The notes: generated from the sequence alone by a model not told the origin. Counted from the first letter of the stretch, positions 23,365-33,849 are shown. The stretch is 64,000 nucleotides of DNA from Serripes groenlandicus (GCA_031761405.1 JASEVX010000001.1:22773270-22837269); one strand, 5' to 3'. Numbers and translations are program-made.

Positions 23365-23660
23365 TAGATGTATTTATGCTATAGAAATAGAGCAACTTCG
23401 TACAGTAGATGTAAGTATGATATCGAAACAGAACAACGGCATACAGTATATGTTGTATGTATGATACAGAAATAGAGCTAGGTCATACTGTATATGTATG
23501 TTTGATATAGAAACAGAGCAATGCCATATTACGTGTGTATGTTCTGGAACCAGAGTAATGTGTTGTAGTATATGCCTGTATGATATAGACACTGACGAGT
23601 AACATGTTGTATATAATGTAGGACAGAACAATATCATGCAATGCACGTATATATGGTATA
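23365..23660. repeat. Irregular tandem repeat of about 57-60 bp
   Basis: The core 'gatatagaaacagagcaatg' with 'catacagtatatgt' recurs about five times with many differences. The minus-strand frames here are low-complexity by-products. Confidence 0.7.
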
Positions 23661-23762
23661 TGACAATGAAACAGCATACTGTACTGAACTTTTATGATAT
23701 AGAAAAAAGCAGAGCATCAATCAAGCAATATATTAGTTTATACATATATATATTTAAGAAAC

Positions 23763-24107
23763 CAGGGACGTAGCTCCCTTTAGGAACTGTAGGCACGTGC
23801 CTACACATTTTTTCTCAAAATGCCCCATAATGCAGCTGCGGCGATAGACATCTGCGTAATGTATCGACCAGATCAGCCTGCGCTGTTCGCGCAGACTTAT
23901 CCGGCCGACACATTCCGTCGTAGGGGGATAGCTGTATAGAGTAGTTATTCCTGAAACAGAAAATCCACAGGAGGCGAAAAGTGTCTATCCAGGTAGGCCT
24001 GTGTGGCATGCTTAGGCTGATCCGGGTGGATACTTTACGCAGAGTCCACACTGTTGATTTTCTCACGAGACGGCCTACACATTGATTATTGCCAAGCTAC
24101 GCCCCTG
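23763..24107 (-). mobile_element. Composite CAGGGGCGTAGC MITE, copy 2
   Basis: Ends CAGGGACGTAGCTCCC and GCTACGCCCCTG, flanked by GAAAC on both sides (23758-23762, 24108-24112). It is inverted relative to copy 1. The internal block 'gccccataatgcagctgcgg' and the family G-related segment are in the same relative order as in the other copies. Confidence 0.88.
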
Positions 24108-24776
24108 GAAACAGTATGCTATTGAGCAATGTTTTGTTTTTAATAAAAGCACGATATAGGAATTTATGAACCACGCCGCCGGAGAAACTTCCATTCGGAG
24201 ACCAATATCATCATAGTCTGATCAGTTTCCTCTTTTCTTCACTTCACCCGTCGGTCATATTGAAGCTATTTAGACGCTTCTTTAACCATTATACCACGTT
24301 TGACTATTTGCCGATCAGGCTATGTACGAACTGCATTTAAAACAGTGAAGACCAAGATCAGTATACACGTTCATGCCACCTGATCTTGGTCACAATCGAC
24401 TAATACTCTTCTATTTTTTCACAGCAAATGCTACTTGCTTAATTTGCAAGCCATTGTCTAAAAACAACCAAGGTTTATTTATAATGTCAACTCAGTTGTA
24501 TAAGAGTTACATATTCGAAGGACGATTTCCTATGTGGAGCGTGCCGGCTTATGTTGTTATAATACTGTAAGGTAAGTATGACAGCTTGTTACATGCTTTC
24601 CAGTGGTTTATTATGAATAAACAATAGTGTATGTCCTGATAAACTCATCGTTAGAAACAGTAAATGTATCAAGTGATAAAAACTGTCATTGTTTACTCTT
24701 TTCCTTGACCCGTTTATAAGACACATCCGTGCTATAGACGCATCTTCGTGGTCTTTACCGCTGTGTGAAATAAGTG
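24108..24776. other. Region 3' of TNF-A; palindromic remnant
   Basis: Probably includes the 3' untranslated sequence of TNF-A on the minus strand. A short palindrome, 'gaccaagatcag' (24349-24360) facing 'ctgatcttggtc' (24380-24391), resembles the 'gaccaagatcagcacg' element near 53816. No other gene was recognised. Confidence 0.4.
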
Positions 24777-24987
24777 TTAGTGGCTCTGGTCTCGCACGAG
24801 AAGCATTCCAGAAAAGTGCGCGCTCTCCGCGCCATTGTCATACAGGATGGAGTTGTCAGTTCTCGTCTCATCGGGTTTCTTGATATAGATGCGGTCGTTT
24901 TGTCTCAGGTACACGATATTTGTGTAGGTAATGCTGTCCACGGGTGGATCTTCAATGAACCCTCCCCCGGTGATTCGAATTGCTCCC
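24777..24987 (-). CDS. TNF-A exon 5: C-terminal strands of a TNF ligand domain
   Basis: The acceptor is 'ttttacctttttag' on the minus strand. The first base completes a codon begun in the previous exon, and the exon ends at the TAA at 24777. It encodes 69 residues. YTNIVYLRQNDRIYI matches the E-F strand pattern of TNF ligands (a hydrophobic strand, then 'DRI'), and HFSGMLLV near the end matches the final strand, usually YFG-FLL. The family then ends a few residues later, as here (RDQSH). The Cys pair found in this region of many family members is absent. The frame is open upstream into the intron but the exon start is set by the acceptor and the phase match. Confidence 0.85.
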
Positions 24988-25129
24988 CTAAAAAGGTAAA
25001 AGGGTAGCTTTAGACGCGAAGGGGTCTTATAGTGTCTCCGTTTCGAAATGGTATTCTGGCGTATAGTCGATAAACCGCCGGGGATACACTTGTAGAGTTC
25101 GGCAGTATTATGGCAAATATATCGTTTAA

Positions 25130-27036
25130 CCCTTTCCCTCATATAACCGCCATGTGATACAGATAGCAATAATTTGTTTGTTACATACCTCCTAGCTTGA
25201 ATATTAAAGATGGCCTTCAAACGGTGCTACATTGCCAGTGGTTAAGATAGCGATAATCTGTTGTTTACATACCACCTATCTTGAGTATTAAAGATGGCCT
25301 TCAAACGGTGCTACATTGCCAGTGGTAAAGATAGCAATAATTTTTTGTCTACATACCTCCTATCTTCAGTATTAAAGATGGCCTTCAAACGGTGCTACAT
25401 TGCCAGTGGTAAAGATAGCAATAATATTTTGTTTACATACCACCTATCTTGAGTCATAAAGATGGCCTTCAAACGGTGCTAAGTTGCCAGTGGTAAAGAT
25501 AGCAATACTCTGTTGTTTACATACTTCCTATCTTGAGTATTAAAGATGGCCTTCAAACGGTGCTACATTGCCAGTGGTAAAGATAGCAATAATCTGTTGT
25601 TTACATACTTCCTATCTTGAGTATTAAAGATGGCCTTCAAACGGTGCTACATTGCCAGTGGTAAAGATAGCAATAATTTGTTTTCTACATACCTCCTATC
25701 TTGAGTATTAAAGATGGCCTTCAAACGGTGCTACATTGCCAGTGGTTAAGATAGCAATAATTTGTTGTTTACATACCTCCTATCTTGAGTATTAAAGATG
25801 GCCTTCAAACGGTGCAACATTGCCAGTGGTTAAGATAGCAATAATTTGTTGTTTACATACCACCTATCTTGAGTATTAAAGATGGCCTTCAAACGGTGCT
25901 ACATTGCCAGTGGTAAAGATAGCAATAATTTATTGTCTACATACCTCCTATCTTGAGTATTAAAGATGGCCTTCAAAGGATGCTACATGGCCAGTGGTTA
26001 AGATAGCAATAATGTGTTGTCTACATACCACCTATCTTGAATATTAAAGATTGCCTTCAAACGGTGCTACATTGCCAGTGGTAAAGATAGCAGTAATTTG
26101 TTGTTTACATACCTCCTATCTTGAGTATTAAAGATGGCCTTCAAACGGTGCTACATTGCCAGTGGTTAAGATAGCAATAATTTGTTGTCTACATACCACC
26201 TATCTTGAGTATTAAAGATGGCCTTCAAACGGTGCTACATTGCCAATGGTAAAGATAGCAGTAATTTGTTGTTTACATACCTCTTATCTTGAGTATTAAA
26301 GATGGCCTTCAAACTGTTCTACATTGCCAGTGGTTAAGATAGCAATAACTTGTTGTTTACATACCACCTATCTTGAGTATTAAAGATTGCCTTCAAACGG
26401 TGTTTCATTGCCAGTGGTTAAGATAGCAATAATTTGTTGTTTACATACCTCCTATCTTGAGTATTAAAGATGGCTTTCAAACGGGGCTACATTGCCAGTG
26501 GTTAAGATAGCAATAATGTGTTGTTTACATACCACCTATCTTGAGTATTAAAGATTGCCTCAAACGGTGCTACATTGCCAGTGGTTAAGATAGCAATAAT
26601 TTATTGTTTACATACCAGCTATCTTGAGTATTAAAGATAGCCGTCAAACGGTGTTACATTGCCAGTGGTAAAGATAGCAGTAATTTGTTGTTTACATACC
26701 TCCTATCTTGAGTATTAAAGATGGCCTTCAAACGGTGCTACGTTGCCAGTGGTTAAGATAGCAATACTTTGTTGTTTACATACCACCTATCTTGAGTATT
26801 AAAGATTGCCTTCAAACGGTGCTACATTGCCAGTGGTTAAGATAGCAATAATTTGTTGTTTACATACCACCTATCTTGAGTATTAAAGATGGCCTTCAAA
26901 CGGTGCTACATTGCCAGTGGTAAAGATAGCAGTAATTTGTTGTCTACATACCTCCTATCTTGAGTATTAAAGATGGCCTTCAAAAGGTGCAACATTGCCA
27001 GTGGTAAAGATAGCAATAATTTGTTTGTTTACATAC
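25130..27036. repeat. 84-bp minisatellite in TNF-A intron, about 22 units
   Basis: The unit includes 'acatacctcctatcttgagt', 'attaaagatggccttcaaac' and 'ggtgctacattgccagtggt'. Starts such as 25206 and 25290 give 84 bp. The right end of the array adjoins TNF-A exon 4, and each unit contains a copy of that exon's last bases and splice donor (minus strand 'aagataggaggtatgtaaac'). Period 84 is a multiple of 3, but each unit has an in-frame TAA when read on from the exon. Neighbouring units alternate between CTCC and CACC variants, so exchanges have spread blocks larger than one unit. At the left edge (25130-25146) sits a family P left end. Confidence 0.93.
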
Positions 27037-27153
27037 CTCCTATCTTGTGTGGTAAATACTTTATCAATCATTGTTTCAACTCGATCGTTGTTGGCGGGGG
27101 GCCTGTCCTTACAGATCCAATATCCAACGGGAGTGAAAATGCTACCCACTCGA
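27037..27153 (-). CDS. TNF-A exon 4: middle of the TNF domain
   Basis: 117 nt between 'tactattttccag' (acceptor) and 'gataggag|gtatgt' (donor). It begins with one base completing the codon from exon 3 and ends with two bases, both phases agreeing with the neighbours. It encodes 38 whole codons, including RVGSIFTPVGYWICKDRPP and VETMIDKVFTTQDR. A closer acceptor-like AG near 27121 would bring in a stop and is rejected. The segment lies where the C-D strands of the TNF fold are expected, but by itself has no signature; it is assigned by phase and position. Confidence 0.72.
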
Positions 27154-27404
27154 CTGGAAAATAGTACAGTACACTATAGTTCAGCATTGTATAGTTCACT
27201 ATTATACATAACAGTACATTACATTACATTATAAGACAATAAAAAACAATGCAATTTAAAGTTCAATTTTAGTCTCTGGTATGATCCTATCGGGAAACGG
27301 ACCTTGGTTTCCCTTTTCAAAGGTGGATGTTTTGACCAGTACAGCACGACCAGTCATTCAGGCGTGAAATTAATGATAATAATTTAATAATAATGAATAA
27401 TAAA

Positions 27405-27482
27405 TAATAATGATAATGATAATAATACTAATACTACTACTACTACTAATAATAATAATAATAACATGAATAATAAATACTT
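27405..27482. repeat. AT-rich AAT/ACT microsatellite
   Basis: Runs of aat, tac and tact units, for example 'tactactactactaataata'. It lies in TNF-A intron 3. Confidence 0.9.
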
Positions 27483-27827
27483 TATTTAAAGAGACAAAAG
27501 GGTTGGGTAAACCCAGTCTTCCCTCTGGGCCTCTTCATCAAACATTTACACAATATGCATTAGACAATATTAAGTATTGACAATTAATAAAAGGAAACTT
27601 TATAAATCATCAAAATAAAATGGGAAGAGAAACAATAACTATTTTGAGCTTTTCTTTAACAAGATATTATGTATATCTAATATAGTTTAGATGGCGCATC
27701 AGACAAATGGATTGTTTAAATAAAATGAAGTGACATTATGGTTTGATAATATTGACCTGGTCCGGATCAAAGTTAAAAGTGTACAGTATTGTCAGATATA
27801 GATGTTCGACAATCGTATGGCACACAT

Positions 27828-28093
27828 GAGCTGTTCCGCGAGAAAACCAACAGTGTGGACTCTGTTTGAAGTATCTACCCGGATCAGCCTCAGCATACCG
27901 CGCAGGCTAACCCAGACATACACATTTCTCCTCCTGTGGATTATCTGTGTTATGACTCGTTACTCTGTACCTCTTTCTCCCTGAGACGGAATGAGTCGGC
28001 CCGGATTAGCCTGCACGGACTGCGCAGGCTGATCTGGATCGATACATAACGCATTGTCCATAATGTTTTTTTTTCTTCTTGGAACGGCTCACA
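27828..28093. mobile_element. Family G MITE
   Basis: 'gagctgttccgcgagaaaac' at the left, 'ggaacggctc' at the right, and the internal 'cggattagcctgcacggact' and 'gcgcaggctgatctggatcg' blocks identify the family. ACAT borders each side, a possible 4-bp target duplication. It lies in the intron between TNF-A exons 3 and 4. Confidence 0.75.
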
Positions 28094-28300
28094 TGTTGTT
28101 GTCATTGTTTATTAACAAACAGTAATACCATTATAGCATAACCGTAAAGTTTGGTTATAAATCAAGTAGAATATGTTGTTGTCCCACCATATCATGGTAC
28201 TTGTATATGATTATTTCATAAACAAAATATGTAATATTTGTAGGAAATTACACACTGTGAGATAGAACGACACATTGTTTAAATTTCATGCAAGTACTAT

Positions 28301-28527
28301 TTAACCCTTTCCCTCATATAGACGCTTTCTCACGCCTCTGCAGCAGATGGCTTTTTGAAAACATTGTGACAAAAGAAGAAATTGCTCAAAACGAGCAATT
28401 TCTTCTTTTGTCACAATGTTTTCCACCTTTAGTCATAGGTTATCAATTCAATTATAGAGATTTTCTAGTTTTTGACAAAATATGTTCAAAGTCGTCTGCT
28501 GCAGAATTGTCGTATGAGGGAAAGGGA
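28301..28527. mobile_element. Family P MITE, best-preserved copy
   Basis: Left TTAACCCTTTCCCTC at 28301; right end GAGGGAAAGGG at 28527, where the final TTAA is replaced by ACGT. Nested palindromes: ends of about 14 bp; an inner pair formed by 'ctctgcagcaga' and 'gtcgtctgctgcaga'; and a central hairpin with perfect 30-bp arms at 28358-28387 and 28393-28422 around a 5-nt loop. It cannot encode a protein. It lies 64 bp from the TNF-A exon 3 donor. Confidence 0.92.
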
Positions 28528-28590
28528 CGTCGAATCCAACAGTAATTGTTACACATAGGTCATTAACAGCTTATTACTGGTGAGTCATAC

Positions 28591-28744
28591 CTGCGTCCCT
28601 TGACGTTAATTTGTACTGAAATGAGGTAAATCCCAGAAGTAGTGATTTCAACTTTTTCAGTCTGGCTAGCAGAGATCACAGGCCGTACGTGGTTTGATAG
28701 TTGGGAGTCGGCGTGAGTTTGGTCCCATCGGAATATTCCCAAGC
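28591..28744 (-). CDS. TNF-A exon 3: start of the TNF domain with the family signature
   Basis: 154 nt from the acceptor 'tttatttaag' to the donor 'gacgcag|gtatga'. Phase: two bases, 50 codons, two bases. The segment VEITTSGIYLISVQ fits the TNF family signature pattern ([LV]-x-[LIVM]-x3-G-[LIVMF]-Y-[LIVMFY]2-x2-[QEKHL]) at every position. The preceding FRWDQTHADSQLSNHVRPV fits the region between the A and C strands. This makes the gene a TNF-superfamily ligand, a trimeric cytokine acting on TNF receptors. Only the conserved fold is seen; the receptor and the pathway (apoptosis, NF-kB or development) cannot be inferred. Confidence 0.9.
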
Positions 28745-28759
28745 CTTAAATAAATTTTG

Positions 28760-29445
28760 GAAAAGTCATAAGAAATAGCTATCAATTCGATAAGAAAAAA
28801 TAAATAAAAAAATAAAACTTAACCAAATGTATACATTTTTCATGTTATTTCGTGTGTTTAATCACTATGTTTTTATGCGTATATATGAGCCTGACGACTA
28901 TATATTTGATTGAAGAAATTAAATATTTAAATATTATATATAAAACAATAATCTCATTTTCTGTCACACTCGGGCTTAAGATACTTTGCAGGGGAGGGGA
29001 CAAGAGAATGAGTTGGAAAAGTTAAACAATTTCATATTTTTTCAAAAATGTTTTCGATTTTATACAAAATACCAAAATCGTACGCCCAATTTTCGAGGTT
29101 TAGAATAGTTTTTGTCAACATATTTCAAACGAGGCGCCAATTACACGAATCAAGCGTATTTGCTTCGGTAATAGATCGTGATATTTGTTCACTGATCGAC
29201 TGAGCACCGAAAGTGCCATGTAACGAGCTACTATGTCACAATACTCATATAGCTTTCCAGGTGAAATGCTCTGATTGAGCATTAGCTCAACATGCTCAGT
29301 TTGATATTTTACACAGTGTACACTCATATGATAGGTGCATATACAATTGAAAGACAAATAAAGATACAGGGGGTTCCAGATGTGATATCGCAGCTTTTCC
29401 GGAAAAAAAGACCTTGGTTCAGCAAACCATGTAATTTAACCCGCA
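28760..29445. other. Intron sequence, no gene recognised
   Basis: Part of TNF-A intron 2. AT-rich, with no recognised mobile element or exon on either strand. Confidence 0.4.
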
Positions 29446-29447
29446 AG

Positions 29448-29740
29448 GGTCAGAATGTGGCTGCTATTCTTAATGAGTGCCCCCAGCCAGCTCTTACCGT
29501 TCATGCAAGGTTCAGAATGTGGCTGCTATTCTTATTGAGTGCCCCCAGCCAGCTCTTACCGTTCATGCAAGGGTCAGAATGTGGCTGCTATTCTTATTGA
29601 GTGCCCCCAGCCAGCTCTTACCGTTCATGCAATGTTCAGAATGTGGCTGCTTTTCTTATTGAGTGCCCCCAGCCAGCTCTTACCGTTCATGCAAGGGTCA
29701 GAATGCGGCTGCTATTCTTATTGAGTGCCCCCAACCGCAA
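29448..29740. repeat. 62-bp tandem repeat, about 4.6 units
   Basis: The unit contains 'cagaatgtggctgctattct' and 'gtgcccccagccagctctta'. The 62-bp spacing is exact, so the plus-strand frames that cycle through it are by-products. It is GC-richer than the neighbourhood. Confidence 0.92.
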
Positions 29741-30107
29741 CAGGGAAATAACAAGACAAATACTTGACCTCACGTTCAGTTGAAGCCTCTTCCTGGCACC
29801 TCAGAAATGTCCAGTACCCAAACCGACAATTTGAACCCAGGAACATTTTATTGACAATTGGACCACTAGGTCATTAGATAATATAATGTTCTGTTATTGC
29901 GCAACCACAACGAACACTGGGACGTGTGCGAGCTGAATCAACTAATGACATAACAGCTTTTAACTAGAACACTCGATGTGTTCCGAAGATCTGAAAACAC
30001 TACTCGACTTTACATGTTTATATTTTAATACAACAACTTACCAGTGACCGTTCCGCCCCCACGCAACCAGAAATAAACAGAATTACCAGAATCTGAAAAG
30101 AGATTGA

Positions 30108-30368
30108 TTTATTTATTGTTTGGTGTTTTACGCCGCTTCCAACACTTTTTCAGTTATATCATGACATTTCCTGTTTAAGTTACCAGTACTACTGCTCATT
30201 GTATCCTGACACCAGCCAGTCAGTCGTAATGCTAACCCCGCAACCCTGAGCGGCGAGCCAATGAGAGCAGCCATTACTACCAATATTTTAAGTGTTTTGT
30301 ATGACCCGGCTAAGGATCAAACCCACGACACCAGGCGGACGCCCTACCACCACACTACCCAGGCGGTT
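30108..30368 (-). mobile_element. Type 1 SINE, nearly full length
   Basis: On the minus strand it starts with a tRNA-like head: A-box-like 'gtggtggtagggcgtccg' and B-box-like 'gggtttgatcct'. It runs through 'gggtcatacaaaac' and 'cctgacaccagccagtcag' (plus sense) to the tail 'ttggtgttttacgccgcttc' (plus sense). It lies in TNF-A intron 2. Confidence 0.85.
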
Positions 30369-30554
30369 GAACATTTCAAACATTTACAATGATGTTCTTT
30401 TAGTATTAAAGCTTCTGTATTAGCTTGGCTCAAAACTACGTATTTCCCAGTAAGTGAAAACCGTTCCTTATGCATGAAATTAACTATTCGACCAGGGTTC
30501 GATCCCCGACATAGTCATACTAAAGGCTCCTAAAGTAGTAGTAGCTTCCAGTCC

Positions 30555-31120
30555 TGATTAACATTTATGCCAAGTATCAAGTAAATCAGGTTGAAACTGA
30601 AGGAGGGGGACAACAGATTAGATTTTAACCAAAAAAATCCTATTTCAAGGTCAGAGGTCAAGGTCAAGATCACAGGGACATGAAATGTGGGTGTTGCACA
30701 TCTACTACTCCTGATTAACATGTATGCCAAGTATGAATGCCAAGTATGAAGTAAATCAGGTTGAAACTGAAGGAGGAGTACAAGAGATTAGATTTTAACA
30801 AAAAAAAACTATTTCAAGGTCAGAGGTCAAGGTGAAGGTCACATGGACATGACATTTGCGTCTTGCACATCTACTACTCATGATTAACATTTATGCCAAG
30901 TATGAAGTAAATCAGGTTGAAACTGAAGGAGGAGTACAACAGATTAGATTTTAACAAAGAAAAATCCTATTTCAAGGTCAGAGGTCAAGGTGAAGGTCAC
31001 AGGGTCATGACATTTGCGTCTTGCACATATACTACTCCTGATTAACATTTATGCCATGTATGAATGCCTAGTATGAAGTAAATCAGGTTGAAATTGAAGG
31101 AGGAGTACAGCGGAACAGAT
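30555..31120. repeat. Tandem repeat of about 158-168 bp rich in AGGTCA half-sites
   Basis: 'gattaacatttatgcc' recurs at 30555, 30714, 30882 and 31040. Each unit carries 'tcaaggtcagaggtcaaggt', that is AGGTCA-n-AGGTCA plus an extra TCAAGGTCA, the consensus binding words of nuclear receptors. Whether they act is unknown. It lies in TNF-A intron 2. Confidence 0.85.
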
Positions 31121-31122
31121 TT

Positions 31123-31198
31123 TGCGGACAGACCGACCGACGGACCGACCGACCGACCGACCGACTAACCGACCGACCGACCAACCGACCGACGTTTG
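31123..31198. repeat. GACC microsatellite
   Basis: (gacc)n with interruptions, for example 'gaccgaccgaccgaccgact'. It directly follows the last unit of the 160-bp repeat. Confidence 0.95.
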
Positions 31199-31489
31199 CG
31201 GGGGTATAATAACAAATATCCTGGTAATTAACCAAGGAAACTGGGTAAAATAACTGAACAATTGTTGAAAACGACACAAAACATCATATAAATACAAAAC
31301 ACAAGTCACAGGAACAGTACAACATGTACTTGAACACATTTGGTAGATAAATAATATTGTTTCTTATTTTGTAAGGACAACATCATCAAACGTTTTGACA
31401 AAAGAAACCCATTTTGTAAAGTCCAATCGGTACAGAAGATTCACTGTCCAGAAACCAAGTTGAGAGTTATTTTTTTGTTTTTAAGGAAG

Positions 31490-31650
31490 AACTTCCCTAA
31501 TTGACTTAGTGTTTTCCGTACTAGGTCGTTAGAGATCGGTATTTTTCGTTGGATCAACGAACAATGACGAACGTTTACAGGTCTGAAATTATACTGTTAA
31601 TAAATACCGATCTCGTACGGAAAACGCCGAGTCAATTTGGGGTAGTCTAC
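31490..31650. mobile_element. Short inverted-repeat element
   Basis: The left arm 'aattgacttagtgttttccg' and 'gagatcggtattt' are matched in inverse order by 'aaataccgatctcgtacgga' and 'ccgagtcaattt'. A 9-bp insertion separates the two parts of the left arm. The target duplication is not clear. A plus-strand 68-codon frame crosses the right arm and is not considered coding. Confidence 0.65.
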
Positions 31651-31777
31651 CTTAAATCGAATGCCACACGGGATAAATATAATAACGAAACATTAGTATA
31701 TCAAGAACAACAATGGCCTTTAAATGCAATTGATATATTTTTTCACGAGGTCTAAACAATCTGATTTTGGAACTTAC

Positions 31778-31814
31778 CTCGTCTTGTCATTTGATTTTGA
31801 TTTCTGTCTTTTCT
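31778..31814 (-). CDS. TNF-A exon 2: candidate 37-nt micro-exon (stalk)
   Basis: On the minus strand 'ttctatttatttcag' is a strong acceptor and 'gacgag|gtaagt' a near-perfect donor, with 37 nt between them. In phase 0 it encodes RKDRNQNQMTRR plus the first base of a Gly codon completed by exon 3. It joins a phase-0 exon 1 to the phase-1 start of exon 3 exactly, which is unlikely by chance. The basic end (TRR) lies between the membrane anchor and the TNF domain, where proteolytic release sites often occur in this family. Expression is not shown. Confidence 0.55.
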
Positions 31815-31844
31815 CTGAAATAAATAGAACAATACATGAAGCAA

Positions 31845-31990
31845 TAAATTATCATCATCCTCAGAATTATCATCATACATGTCATCACTATCATTATCAT
31901 CATTACCACCTCCACCATCATCATGATCATCATCATCAGCAGCACCATCACCATCGTCTTAATCACCAGAATCAGAATCATCATCAAGTA
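31845..31990. repeat. CAT/ATC microsatellite
   Basis: Imperfect trinucleotide run ('catcatcatgatcatcatca'). The His-rich and Met/Ile-rich frames on the two strands are artefacts of it. Confidence 0.9.
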
Positions 31991-32089
31991 TTCATCTCTA
32001 TCACTCCGTGGTATTATGGTGTTTGCATCTGCATTGGGAGCGGAGACAGAGTTGGTTCGATTTTCATATTCCATAACTGTCTCAAAACA

Positions 32090-32490
32090 TTTTCACATTC
32101 GCTTTGGTGACATGTTTTATCATTTTCTCACTTGCAGACGCATTTATATGAAACCAATAACTTATCAAAACATCATGGCAAGAGGAGGAATTGCTCATGA
32201 TGAGCAATTTCTCCTTTTGTCAAAATGTTTTCAACTCTTTTAAATATTTATACAGACGTTAGACATGTTGTTAACCCTTTCCCTCTTCCGGGCGCGTTTA
32301 TATGTAGCAAATGACTAATGAAAATATGATGGCAAAAGGAGAACAAGCTTATAATCAATTTCACCTTTTGCTACAATGTAGTCAAGTATTTTTCAATAAA
32401 TATAGTTTCATTTGTAGAGATTTAACACATTTGTCAACAGACGTTTTCGAAGTCGCCTTCTGTACATTTCTTGTATGTGAGAAAGGACTA
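32090..32490. mobile_element. Family P MITEs, two diverged copies
   Basis: A copy at about 32130-32262 keeps the core 'gaggaattgctcatgatgag' and 'tcaaaatgttttcaactc'. A second at about 32272-32490 begins 'ttaaccctttccctcttc' and ends 'gtatgtgagaaaggacta'. Copy 3 of the composite MITE begins 16 bp beyond that end. Confidence 0.7.
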
Positions 32491-32505
32491 ATGCATCAGA
32501 ATAGT

Positions 32506-32850
32506 CAGGGTCGTAGCTCTCTTTAGGCACTGTAGGCACGTGCCTACACATTTTTTCTCAAAATGCACCAAAATGCAGCTGCGGCGATAGACATCTGCGT
32601 AATGTATCGACCAGATCAGCCTGCGCTGTCCGCGCAGACTGATCCAGCCGACACATTCCGTCTTAGGGGGATAGATGTATAGAGTAGTTATTCCTGAAAC
32701 AGAAAATCCACAGGAGGCGAAAAGTGTCTATCCGGGTAGGCCTGTGTGGCATGCTTAGGCTGATCCGGGTCGATACTTTACGCAGAGTCCACAATGTTGA
32801 TTTTCTCATGAGACGGCCTACACATTGATTATTGCAAAGCTACGCCCACT
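32506..32850 (-). mobile_element. Composite CAGGGGCGTAGC MITE, copy 3
   Basis: Flanked by ATAGT on both sides (32501-32505, 32851-32855). Left end CAGGGTCGTAGCTCTC; right end GCTACGCCCACT, with a mutated tip. Very close to copy 2 in sequence and in the same orientation. It lies in TNF-A intron 1. Confidence 0.87.
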
Positions 32851-32855
32851 ATAGT

Positions 32856-33454
32856 TACAAAGCATTCAGTTGGATCGTCCGGCGGCCCGCCACTCCTCCC
32901 TCCCCACTCCGTTCACATCCAATCCAATCTAGTTAAACCCATAACATTCAACCACCTTTTCTTTCATTTGTGCATTCATTGGTTTGTCTGTATTTCATTA
33001 ATTCACTTAGATATTCATTCACCTTTACTGTCTTGTACCAGTATTCATTCATTCTTTCATTCCTTCGTTCATACATTACTCGGGTATTATTTTTAAGAAT
33101 TTGATTTAATTCAAAATTTGAAATATGCAAATCAAATGGAAGATTGTTATCCCATTATTTCACTTTTTTTTAAATTAGACAAAAACTGTTTATGTACAGC
33201 TGTCATTCTTGGTGTATAAAGAAACCAAATGCTCCCATTGCTAATACGCTTTTAGCTTCTAAAGGTCCATTTGGTATTGTACAATATATCATGTACACAT
33301 ACATGAAAGGTGCAGATAATTTAAACATTTTTCATGGACAAGAACAAGAACAAGAACAAGAACTACATTTGAATAAAACTGTCACGATATTGTTTGTTCT
33401 TATTACAATTACACTGTCAACCATACGTATAGTAACACATGTAAAGGGGTTCGT
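32856..33454. other. Intron sequence, no gene recognised
   Basis: TNF-A intron 1. Contains a CATT-rich patch on the plus strand (32970-33070) and a short (AAGAAC)n run near 33341. No element ends recognised. Confidence 0.4.
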
Positions 33455-33770
33455 CCAACATGGCTTTAATTTATTTAGGTTTAACGCCGTTTACAACAAT
33501 TATTCAGTCATATCACGGCGGCCAGTTCACCTACCCATGCATTTCCTGGCTTTCTTACACCAGTAATCAACACTACATTATTTTCAAGGAACTGGATGCT
33601 TTTCCACATAGATTGTTAGCTCAATGGGGAAAAACGAATGACGCCCTATACACAGTGAATTTATTCAAACGTCGGAAAGAATGTTAAGCCGAGCTGGGGT
33701 TTCGTACTCACAATCCCTGGATTAACAGCCCGCGTCGCGACCGACTGAGTTACCGAGGCTCGGCTAATCC
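33455..33770 (-). mobile_element. Type 2 SINE, full length
   Basis: The minus-strand head reads 'gccgagcctcggtaactcag' then 'tgtgagtacgaaaccccagc' (tRNA-like A and B regions). The body has 'tgtggaaaagcatccag' and the tail is the complement of 'tttaggtttaacgccgttta'. A 124-codon plus frame ends inside it and is incidental. Confidence 0.85.
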
Positions 33771-33849
33771 AACATGGAACGGTGTGTTGCAAAGTATGTT
33801 TGCTACCGAGATGTAGCCAGTAGTCTGTAGAAAGTAAACGGTTGTGGGA

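Noticed and set aside
27037..27120. Shorter TNF-A exon 4 starting at the AG near 27121
   Set aside because: With the phase required by exon 3 it meets a stop; the acceptor at 27153 keeps the frame open.
29292..29783. Overlapping 60-codon plus-strand genes
   Set aside because: Exact 62-bp spacing of identical peptides shows they are shadows of a tandem repeat.
31724..32110. His-rich protein of 128 codons
   Set aside because: It is the translation of a CAT/ATC microsatellite, with no splice or start support.
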